Positions 1 to 5,223 of a DNA stretch of 5,223 nucleotides are shown piece after piece; within the stretch, counting starts at the first letter, position 1; every line of letters begins with the position of its first letter. Made by a program: the position numbers and the translations under genes. The stretch lies in assembly GCA_030630095.1 (NCBI GenBank), contig DAOVNW010000082.1:1-5223 (forward strand), given 5' to 3'. Below the pieces are notes generated by a model. That model worked only from the letters and a program-made list of their open reading frames with translations. It ran no database searches and was not told where the DNA came from. Source of the DNA: Candidatus Omnitrophota bacterium. Lineage in GTDB: Bacteria > Omnitrophota > Gorgyraeia > JAGLLT01.

Positions 1-1
1 C

Positions 2-15
2 AGAGATTAATCTCT
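2..15. repeat. 14-bp perfect palindrome AGAGATTAATCTCT
   Basis: The two 7-base halves, AGAGATT and AATCTCT, are exact reverse complements with no spacer. A perfect palindrome of this length can be a binding site for a dimeric regulator, or it can arise by chance at the end of an upstream gene. It has no loop, so it is a poor RNA hairpin, and no T-run follows it, so it is not an intrinsic terminator. It lies about 95 bases before the ftsW start. The structure is certain; the function is unknown. Confidence 0.6.
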
Positions 16-57
16 ATTAGTATATCGGTGGAATCGGTTTTTTAATCGTTGCAATCA

Positions 58-90
58 GGTTCTTTCGTTCAACTTAAACAAGAAAGAACC
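58..90. repeat. Inverted repeat, 9-bp arms, upstream of ftsW
   Basis: The arms GGTTCTTTC (58-66) and GAAAGAACC (82-90) are perfect reverse complements separated by 15 bases. The downstream arm ends 20 bases before the ftsW ATG. It is followed by AAAAAGATT rather than a T-run, and the other strand also lacks a T-run after the stem, so it does not look like an intrinsic terminator on either strand. It could be an operator with two half-sites or a hairpin in the 5' leader of ftsW mRNA that affects translation or stability. The structure is seen directly; the role is inference. Confidence 0.6.
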
Positions 91-110
91 AAAAAGATTA
101 ATAGTTAGCT

Positions 111-1211
111 ATGATGACCTTAAGGCAAAATCGGATTTCAATATTTATAATTTGCGTGATACTTATTTCTCTGGGCCTGATTATGGTTTATAACTCTACG
201 GCCCTAATGGCCTATGAGTATTATGGCAGCGGCGCTTACTTTTTTCAACGCCACCTTGTCTTTATCTTGATCGGCCTGCTTATAAGCCTTTTCATTATGC
301 TTCTGGATGTTGAGACATTGAAGCGGTGTTCAAAGCCCTGCATTTTGTGCGCTATCGGTTTACTTATTTTACTGCTGGTTCCTTTTTTGGGCCGAAGAGT
401 AAGCGGCGCTCAAAGGTGGTTTCATCTCGCGTTTTTTAACTTTCAGCCGTCGGAGTTTGTAAAAGTGGCGGTTGTTTTGTATCTGGCGGATTTTATGTCA
501 CGCAAGCGGGAGAAGGTAAAAAATTTAGCTTATGGTTTCCTGCCGGCTATGCTTGTAGTTCTGGTTTGCTTCGGCCTGATACTGTTACAGCCAGATTTAG
601 GTACAGCCGTACTTATCTTTACGGTGGCTGTATTTATGCTCTTTGCCGGCGGCGCCAGAATAAAATACATTTTTTCTTTAGGCCTTTTGGCCGTTCCGGC
701 ATTTGTTTACCTGATTATAAATAAGCCATACCGCGTCAGAAGAATAGTTTCTTTTATCAACCCCTGGAAGCACAAGGCGGATGCCGGTTATCAGTTGGTT
801 CAATCTCTAATAGCCCTGGGTTCAGGAGGGCTCTTCGGAGTTGGGTTGGGCAGCGGCCAGCAGAAACTGTATTATCTGCCGGCAGCCCACACAGACTTTA
901 TTTTTTCTATTATAGGCGAAGAGCTGGGTTTTTTGGGGGCAGGAGCGGTAATACTTCTCTTCGCGATGTTTATTTTTTTCGCGGCCTCAATGGCACTTCA
1001 GGTTAGAAGCCCCTTTTCTAAACTTCTGATATTGGGAGTAGTTTCCCTTATTAGCCTTCAGGCGATAGTTCACATTGGCACCAGTACCGGTTTTTTGCCG
1101 ACCAAAGGGCTGCCTCTTCCATTTTTAAGCTATGGCGGTTCTTCTTTGGTCTTTAATATGGCGGCCGTCGCTCTTTTGCTCAATGTATCTAGAGAGAAGG
1201 AGCGGATATGA
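111..1211 (+). CDS. ftsW: FtsW, septal peptidoglycan glycosyltransferase (SEDS family)
   Basis: FtsW is a polytopic inner-membrane protein that polymerises lipid II into glycan strands at the division septum, working with a class B penicillin-binding protein. The 366-residue product shows about ten hydrophobic segments (first at about 9-29, last at about 340-360). SEDS landmarks appear in order: GAQRW (99-103), FQPSEFVK (111-118), LQPDLGTA (159-166), YRVRRI (207-212), NPW (217-219), AHTDFIFSIIGEELG (259-273) and PTKGLPLPFLSYGGSSL (330-346). Asp262 in AHTDF matches the essential periplasmic Asp of the family. The context with murG and murC favours FtsW over RodA. It is shorter than E. coli FtsW (414 residues), lacking a long N-terminal tail. 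The start is ATG 111, or the adjacent ATG 114, because an in-frame TAG at 102-104 excludes anything earlier; no clear Shine-Dalgarno precedes it. The usual Asn of the VN(I/V)G motif is His321 here. The TGA stop overlaps the murG start (ATGA). Confidence 0.95.
   Translation: MMTLRQNRISIFIICVILISLGLIMVYNSTALMAYEYYGSGAYFFQRHLVFILIGLLISLFIMLLDVETLKRCSKPCILCAIGLLILLLVPFLGRRVSGAQRWFHLAFFNFQPSEFVKVAVVLYLADFMSRKREKVKNLAYGFLPAMLVVLVCFGLILLQPDLGTAVLIFTVAVFMLFAGGARIKYIFSLGLLAVPAFVYLIINKPYRVRRIVSFINPWKHKADAGYQLVQSLIALGSGGLFGVGLGSGQQKLYYLPAAHTDFIFSIIGEELGFLGAGAVILLFAMFIFFAASMALQVRSPFSKLLILGVVSLISLQAIVHIGTSTGFLPTKGLPLPFLSYGGSSLVFNMAAVALLLNVSREKERI
1197..1202 (+). promoter_or_regulatory. Ribosome binding site of murG
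   Basis: AAGGAG lies inside the last codons of ftsW, five bases before the murG ATG at 1208. It is the clearest Shine-Dalgarno sequence at any gene start in the window and fixes that start. Combined with the ATGA stop/start overlap, it points to translational coupling between ftsW and murG. Confidence 0.8.
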
Positions 1212-2329
1212 AAATATTGATGGCGGCGGGCGCGACAGGAGGGCATATAACTAATGCTATCAATCTGTCAGTTTATCTGAAGAGCAACTATGAAGATGTT
1301 GATATTGAGTTTGTTATCAGCGCCAATGTAAATTTCTCGCGGCTTCTCAGGGAGAAGGGTTTTAAGGCGCATACGATTCCGGCCGGGCCGCTTCCTTTAA
1401 GAGTAAGTTTTGGTTATATAGCGTTCCTGATAAAATTTTTACAAAGTTTTATTAAATCTGTTATAATAATAAGCAAATTTAACCCCGATATAATAGCGGC
1501 CTTTGGCAGTTATTCTACGGTGCCTGTGGTGCTGGCAAATTGTATCAGGTTCAATAAGGCGGGGGTTATACTTCACGAACAAAACGTTATACCGGGTAAG
1601 GCGAATGCCCTGCTTTCAAGGGTGGCTGATAAGGCGGCTGTTTCCTTTTGCCGGAGCCAAAAGTACTTTGGCGCTAAAACCGTTTTTACCGGATACCCCC
1701 TAAAAGAAGAGCTGAGGAAGGTTGCGAGGGAAGAGGCGCTGGATTTTTTCGGGCTAAGAGCGGACAGGTTTACTATTCTCGTTATGGGAGGCAGTCAGGG
1801 AGCGGACTTTATTAACCGGCTGATAATTAACGCCATCAGCGCCTTTAAGCCGGCCATAAAAGACAAGATACAGGTAATACATTTAGCGGGGGAGCGGGGT
1901 TATGAGTTTGTTTGCCGGCGGTATGATGAGATTGAGTTTAGGCAGGTGAAGATTTTCAGTTTTCTTGATAAAATGGAATATGCCCTTTCTGCCTGCGATT
2001 TGGCTGTGGCCAGAGCCGGCGGAGCGTCTTTAGCAGAGTTAACGGCGATGGGGAAGCCGTCAATATTAATACCTTATCCTTACGCGGGTGGTCACCAAGG
2101 GGAAAATGCCCGTTATATAGAAGAGAATAAAGCGGCTATTGTATTCAATCAGGCAGGCCTGGACGAAGACAAATTCAGAAGCGCGCTTTTGGAGCTTGTC
2201 CTCGACAATCGTAAATTAAAGGCTATGAGCCAAAATAGCAAAAGGTTAGGTAGCTTTGACGCTAATGAGAAATTAACCAAAGTTATTTTTGAGGTTCTGA
2301 AAAAAAACAATGGGAATACTGGCAGATAA
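1208..2329 (+). CDS. murG: MurG, UDP-GlcNAc:lipid I GlcNAc transferase
   Basis: MurG (GT28 family, GT-B fold) transfers GlcNAc from UDP-GlcNAc to lipid I, giving lipid II on the cytoplasmic face of the membrane. The 373-residue length is normal for the family. The N-terminal acceptor domain carries ATGGH (9-13), FGSYSTVP (99-106) and LHEQN (122-126), and a hydrophobic, basic stretch at about 69-96 could contact the membrane. The C-terminal nucleotide-sugar domain carries MGGSQGA (193-199), ARAGGASLAEL (268-278, with the conserved Glu277) and HQGENA (296-301). The familiar GGTGGHxxPA loop reads ATGGHITNA, lacking the Pro, and the family's TGNPVR reads TGYPLK (161-166), so this is a divergent but intact MurG. 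The start is ATG 1208, with a good Shine-Dalgarno and a 4-nt overlap with ftsW. Its last 20 bases overlap murC. Confidence 0.95.
   Translation: MKILMAAGATGGHITNAINLSVYLKSNYEDVDIEFVISANVNFSRLLREKGFKAHTIPAGPLPLRVSFGYIAFLIKFLQSFIKSVIIISKFNPDIIAAFGSYSTVPVVLANCIRFNKAGVILHEQNVIPGKANALLSRVADKAAVSFCRSQKYFGAKTVFTGYPLKEELRKVAREEALDFFGLRADRFTILVMGGSQGADFINRLIINAISAFKPAIKDKIQVIHLAGERGYEFVCRRYDEIEFRQVKIFSFLDKMEYALSACDLAVARAGGASLAELTAMGKPSILIPYPYAGGHQGENARYIEENKAAIVFNQAGLDEDKFRSALLELVLDNRKLKAMSQNSKRLGSFDANEKLTKVIFEVLKKNNGNTGR
1438..1467 (+). promoter_or_regulatory. Putative internal sigma70-type promoter within murG
   Basis: TTTACA (1438-1443; one mismatch to the TTGACA -35 consensus) is followed after 18 bases by a perfect TATAAT -10 box (1462-1467). 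The -10 is preceded by TG at 1459-1460, giving an extended -10 (TGnTATAAT). It sits in codons for the hydrophobic stretch around murG residues 77-87, so AT-rich Ile and Lys codons could produce the match by chance. If active, transcription would start near 1474 and serve murC, murB and ddl but not a full murG. The sequence match is strong; activity is inference. Confidence 0.4.
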
Positions 2330-3695
2330 AAAAAAGATACACTTTGTAGGTATAGGCGGTATCGGTATGAGCGGGTTGGCCCAACTGCTTATTCAGGGAG
2401 GCTATGAGGTGAGCGGCTCTGATATAAAAAGTTCCCGCTTAACCGACAAATTGGCGGCGATGGGAGCTGATATCCGCATGGGGCACAGAGTGAGCAATCT
2501 AAAAGACGCCGACTTAGCAGTTTGCTCTTCCTGCATCGGTTATGATAATGAGGAGCTTAAAGCCGTTAGAGATAAAAATATTCCTCTTATTCAGAGAGGT
2601 GAACTGCTGGCCGAACTTTTGAATGAAAAGGCCGGTATCGCGGTGGCGGGGACGCACGGCAAGACAACTACCTCTTCTTTAATCTCCCACATCCTTTTTG
2701 TCTCGGGTATAGAGCCTAGTGTTGCTGTGGGTGCCGAAGTGCACTCTTTGGGAGGCAACGCGCTTTTCGGTAAAGGCAGGTACTTTGTGGCCGAAGCCGA
2801 TGAAAGCGATGGCTCTTTTTTGCACCTGAGACCGGTTTATTCCGTGATAACCAACATTGAGCGGGAGCATCTGGACTTCTATGGAGGCCTGGAAGAGATT
2901 ATGGAGGCTTATCGGAAGTTCGCGGCAAATACAAAAGAAGGCGGATGTCTGTTTGTCTGCGGTGATGAAAAAAACCTGATGGAGGTTTTATCAGGATACA
3001 AGGGAGAGACCGCTGCCTATGGATTTAACGAAAGCTGTGATGTCAAAGCCTATAACGTTAAATACCTGGGTTGCCGGACTGAATTTGACTGTTTTTCTAA
3101 GGGCGGCTTTATAGGGCGTTTTTTGTTAAATATTCCCGGCAGACACAATGTACTTAATGCCTTAGCCGCTATAGCTATCGCGTTAAAAATCGGAGTAGAT
3201 AAGGAAGATATCAAAAAGGCGCTTGCCTCATATAATGGAGCCAGGAGAAGATTTGAGATAAAGGGGAGAATAAATGAGGTAATGGTGATTGAAGATTACG
3301 CCCATCATCCGACAGAGATACGCGTGACATTAAAAGCAGCCTCCGGTTTAAATCCAAAAAGAATCATTGCCGTTTTTCAACCGCATAGATATTCAAGGAC
3401 AATGCACTTGAAGGATTTATTTTCCGACTCTTTGTCAGATGCCGATTATATTGTCCTGACCGACATTTATCCTGCCAGCGAAAAACCCATCAAAGGCATA
3501 ACCTCCCGTCTTATTTACGAAGGTTTAATAAAAAAGAAGCACAAAGAGGTTTCCCTTATTTCGTTAGATGAGATAGTAAATTTTATAATAAAGATAGTCA
3601 GGCCTGAAGACATTGTTTTAATTATGGGGGCGGGGGATGTCGGAAAAGTTTCCGGTGAATTGGTCGAAAGGCTTAAAAAGCAGAATTTTAGTTGA
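2310..3695 (+). CDS. murC: MurC, UDP-N-acetylmuramate--L-alanine ligase
   Basis: MurC is a cytoplasmic ATP-dependent ligase that adds the first peptide residue, usually L-Ala, to UDP-MurNAc. The 461-residue product is a normal length and has the three Mur ligase domains. A UDP-MurNAc-binding Rossmann domain carries HFVGIGGIGMSGLA (11-24). The central ATPase has the P-loop AGTHGKTTT (113-121), EADES (162-166), NIEREHLDFYG (182-192) and HNVLNALAA (279-287). The C-terminal domain carries RRRFE (312-316), DYAHHPTEI (329-337), QPHRYSRT (357-364) and DIYPASE (385-391). DYAHHPTEI and QPHRYSRT are typical of MurC rather than MurD, E or F, although Mpl (murein peptide ligase) shares part of this pattern; the position between murG and murB favours MurC. 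The start at ATG 2310 overlaps murG by 20 bases. It lacks a close Shine-Dalgarno (GAGG at 2291-2294 is too far) but follows an A-rich tract, and the GxGGxGM motif needs a start no later. It ends with TGA inside murB. Confidence 0.96.
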   Translation: MGILADKKKIHFVGIGGIGMSGLAQLLIQGGYEVSGSDIKSSRLTDKLAAMGADIRMGHRVSNLKDADLAVCSSCIGYDNEELKAVRDKNIPLIQRGELLAELLNEKAGIAVAGTHGKTTTSSLISHILFVSGIEPSVAVGAEVHSLGGNALFGKGRYFVAEADESDGSFLHLRPVYSVITNIEREHLDFYGGLEEIMEAYRKFAANTKEGGCLFVCGDEKNLMEVLSGYKGETAAYGFNESCDVKAYNVKYLGCRTEFDCFSKGGFIGRFLLNIPGRHNVLNALAAIAIALKIGVDKEDIKKALASYNGARRRFEIKGRINEVMVIEDYAHHPTEIRVTLKAASGLNPKRIIAVFQPHRYSRTMHLKDLFSDSLSDADYIVLTDIYPASEKPIKGITSRLIYEGLIKKKHKEVSLISLDEIVNFIIKIVRPEDIVLIMGAGDVGKVSGELVERLKKQNFS

Positions 3696-4566
3696 TGAAG
3701 ATGCCTCAAAGCACACGACCTTCGGGATTGGCGGGCAGGTTCCGCTGTGGATTGAACTGTTTGACCTGGAGGAGGCTGTCCGCGTTATTAAGAAGCTGAA
3801 GCAGGAGAGGTCAGAATTTTTTGTTATCGGAAGAGGCAGTAATTTGCTGCTTTCCGATGAAAAAATTGATAAAGTATTCCTTAGTCCGCAGTCAGACTAT
3901 TTTAAGGAGGCCGCGGTTGAGGGTGATGAATTAAGGGCGAGGGCGGGAATTACGCTGGACACCCTTATAAATAAAGTCTGTAAGCATTCTTTAGGCGGCC
4001 TTGAATTTCTGGCGGGGATTCCGGGAAGCCTGGGCGGGGCGCTGTATATGAATGCCGGCGTTAAAGATAAATGTATAGGCGATTTAGTTAAAGAGGTGAA
4101 GGTGGTAACCTGTCAGGGGGCAGTGAAGGTTTTGAGGCAGGATGAGTTGAGCTTTAGCTATAGAGACGGAGGGCTAAAAGAGTGCGTGATAGTGGAAGCT
4201 GTCCTCAGACTCAATAAAACTAAAAAAGAGGATATATTAGCCGCAAGAAGACGTTTTTTAGAAGACAGAAAAAAGAGGCAGCCTTTGGATTGTGCCGGGG
4301 CGGGGTGCATTTTTAAGAATCCGCCGGGGGAGGGAAATGAAAGCGGCCGCTTAATAGAAAAGGCAGGCCTTAAGGGATTTGGCATAGGTAATGCCCGGAT
4401 ATCAAGCAAGCATGCTAACTTCATAGTTAACAGGGGCCGGGCTACCTTTAATGATGTATGCCGGATAATCAGTTATGTTCAGGATAAAATAAATGGGCTT
4501 TACGGCGTAAAACTTGAAACAGAAATAGAAATTGTATGGGCCGATGAGGGAAAAGAAAAGTTTTAA
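3637..4566 (+). CDS. murB: MurB, UDP-N-acetylenolpyruvoylglucosamine reductase
   Basis: MurB is a cytoplasmic FAD enzyme that uses NADPH to reduce UDP-GlcNAc-enolpyruvate to UDP-MurNAc. The 309-residue product fits the shorter (B. subtilis/S. aureus type II-like) group. The FAD domain shows HTTFGIGG (26-33), VIGRGSNLLLSD (63-74) and GIPGSLGGALYMNAG (127-141). The substrate domain shows SFSYRDG (172-178, with Arg176 at the expected catalytic Arg), GCIFKNP (223-229), GRLIEKAGLKG (237-247), KHANFIVN (258-265) and the C-terminal LETE (293-296, with Glu296 as the likely catalytic Glu). The position of the proton-donating Ser in the usual AGSxFKNP motif is Cys224 (codon 4306-4308, TGC). An in-frame TAA at 3619-3621 bars any earlier start. 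ATG 3637 overlaps murC by 59 bases and follows G-rich sequence (3626-3630). GTG 3655, preceded by GGAAAAG at 3642-3648, is a plausible alternative that would shorten the protein by 6 residues. Confidence 0.94.
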   Translation: MSEKFPVNWSKGLKSRILVDEDASKHTTFGIGGQVPLWIELFDLEEAVRVIKKLKQERSEFFVIGRGSNLLLSDEKIDKVFLSPQSDYFKEAAVEGDELRARAGITLDTLINKVCKHSLGGLEFLAGIPGSLGGALYMNAGVKDKCIGDLVKEVKVVTCQGAVKVLRQDELSFSYRDGGLKECVIVEAVLRLNKTKKEDILAARRRFLEDRKKRQPLDCAGAGCIFKNPPGEGNESGRLIEKAGLKGFGIGNARISSKHANFIVNRGRATFNDVCRIISYVQDKINGLYGVKLETEIEIVWADEGKEKF

Positions 4567-5223
4567 AAGAGTAGGTGTTTTAATGGGCGGCTCTTCCTCT
4601 GAAAGGGATATTTCGCTGGTCTCAGGCAAGGGTGTTTGTGATGCCCTTAAGCGAAAAGGGTATGAGGTTATGCCTCTGGATGTTAAAAATGAAAATGATA
4701 CCCCGCGCCTGATTAATGAGGCGGGTGTTGAGGCTGTTTTTATCGCGCTTCACGGAGGCTTTGGAGAGAACGGGACAGTTCAGAAAATTCTGGAAGATAT
4801 GAAGGTGCCGTATACGGGTTCGGGTTGGCAGGCTTCTGCCCTGGTAATGGATAAGATAAGGTCAAAAAAGGCAATGGAAGAAAAAGGCATCCCCACGCCC
4901 CCCTACAGGACCTTTAAAAATAATGAATATCCTTCTTCTCTTGGCGGATTGAGCCTGCCTCTTATTGTTAAGCCGTCCAAACAGGGTTCAAGTATCGGGG
5001 TTTCAATGGTAGCAGAGAATGACGCCGGGCTTAAGGATGGATTGAAAAAGGCCTATGCCTTTGATTTTGAGGTTATAGTGGAAGAGTATATAGACGGCAG
5101 GGAGATTCATGTCGGTATTCTTGATGATAAACCGCTTCCGGTTGTCGAGGTGGTTCCCAAGAGTAAATTTTATGATTATCAGGCAAAGTATAAAGACAGC
5201 GCTACCGAGTATCTGGTGCCTGC
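4544..5223 (+). CDS. ddl: Ddl, D-alanine--D-alanine ligase (5' part, cut by window end)
   Basis: Ddl is a cytoplasmic ATP-grasp enzyme that joins two D-Ala molecules; MurF adds the dipeptide to the muropeptide precursor. The 226 codons present cover the N-terminal and most of the central domain: VLMGGSSSERDISLVSG (12-28, with Glu20 as the substrate-binding Glu), ALHGGFGENGTVQ (68-80), YTGSG (90-94), LVMDK (100-104), VKPSKQGSSIGVS (142-154), VEEYIDGREI (179-188) and FYDYQAKY (209-216). The last Tyr corresponds to E. coli DdlB Tyr216, linked to making D-Ala-D-Ala rather than D-Ala-D-Lac. The C-terminal metal-binding residues (E. coli DdlB D257, E270, N272) lie past the window end. ATG 4544 overlaps murB by 23 bases. 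The later ATG 4583 is unlikely because it would cut into the conserved first strand, and an in-frame TAG at 4526-4528 leaves only TTG 4532 as an earlier choice. No strong Shine-Dalgarno is seen, so coupling to murB is likely. Confidence 0.94.
   Translation, partial: MREKKSFKRVGVLMGGSSSERDISLVSGKGVCDALKRKGYEVMPLDVKNENDTPRLINEAGVEAVFIALHGGFGENGTVQKILEDMKVPYTGSGWQASALVMDKIRSKKAMEEKGIPTPPYRTFKNNEYPSSLGGLSLPLIVKPSKQGSSIGVSMVAENDAGLKDGLKKAYAFDFEVIVEEYIDGREIHVGILDDKPLPVVEVVPKSKFYDYQAKYKDSATEYLVP

Larger units (their letters stand above)
1..110. other. Non-coding leader upstream of ftsW
   Basis: This is the only intergenic stretch seen. The three forward frames are closed by stops at 8-10, 18-20 and 43-45, so any gene entering from the left must end by position 45. 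I cannot tell whether the first bases are the tail of such a gene; murD would be the usual neighbour in dcw clusters, but that is inference. The reverse strand is also broken by stops. The stretch is AT-rich and holds two inverted repeats, listed separately, plus the octamer AGATTAAT twice (4-11 and 95-102). No convincing sigma70 promoter or terminator was found in it. Confidence 0.7.

Noticed and set aside
58..90. Inverted repeat as an intrinsic terminator
   Set aside because: No T-run follows the stem on either strand, the loop is 15 bases and the stem is only moderately GC-rich.
74..102. Possible promoter TTAAAC, 17 bases, ATTAAT before ftsW
   Set aside because: Only 3/6 and 4/6 matches to consensus in AT-rich sequence, and the start point would fall almost on the ATG.
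11..192. Open forward frame from 11 running across the ftsW start to a TAA near 190
   Set aside because: It has no start codon near its beginning, overlaps the well-supported FtsW N-terminus and shows no recognisable motif.
1503..1703. 66-codon forward ORF inside murG
   Set aside because: It is a shadow of the murG frame with no motif or ribosome binding site; the murG frame carries the conserved FGSYS and HEQN motifs here.
2300..2335. Two runs of eight A (2300-2307 and 2328-2335) as a programmed frameshift joining murG and murC
   Set aside because: murC is in the +1 frame relative to murG, so -1 slippage on A-runs would not join them, and both proteins are complete with their own start and stop.
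3584..3589. Perfect TATAAT in murC as a promoter for murB
   Set aside because: No acceptable -35 at 16-18 bases upstream and no TG extension; the same applies to TATAAT at 1489-1494 and 3231-3236.
4158..4629. Reverse-strand ORFs over the murB end and ddl start
   Set aside because: They oppose strongly conserved murB and ddl coding sequence and have no recognisable product; the same holds for reverse ORFs at 2679-2870 and 3515-3709.

Overview
The window is a compact, single-strand stretch of a bacterial division and cell wall (dcw) cluster. It reads left to right as ftsW, murG, murC, murB and the 5' two-thirds or so of a D-alanine--D-alanine ligase gene (ddl) that runs off the right edge. Every gene is recognisable from family motifs, and no mobile element, RNA gene, CRISPR array or foreign-looking segment was seen. 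I found no previously undescribed system. The points of interest are small deviations within a well-known operon.

Layout: positions 1-110 are the only non-coding stretch. They hold a 14-bp perfect palindrome (2-15) and a 9-bp-arm inverted repeat (58-66/82-90) just upstream of ftsW. From 111 onward every base is coding and each gene overlaps the next: ftsW/murG by 4 nt, murG/murC by 20 nt, murC/murB by 59 nt and murB/ddl by 23 nt. This suggests one polycistronic message with translational coupling. A strong-looking sigma70-type extended -10 promoter lies inside murG (1438-1467) and could boost murC-murB-ddl.

How the genes work together: MurB and MurC supply UDP-MurNAc and add its first amino acid (L-Ala in most bacteria). 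Ddl makes the D-Ala-D-Ala dipeptide later used by MurF. MurG adds GlcNAc to lipid I to give lipid II at the inner face of the membrane. FtsW polymerises lipid II into septal glycan together with a class B PBP. By homology to other dcw clusters, murD/mraY would be expected to the left and ftsQ/ftsA/ftsZ to the right, but neither is visible here.

Organism: a peptidoglycan-making bacterium using the standard code (TGA ends ftsW and murC), with GC roughly in the mid-40s by eye. The order murG-murC-murB-ddl, with murB inside the cluster and a FKNP-type (type II-like) MurB, differs from E. coli. It fits several deep-branching or uncultured Gram-negative lineages, with Omnitrophota-like bacteria as one possibility. 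The lineage guess is low confidence and cannot be settled from this sequence alone.
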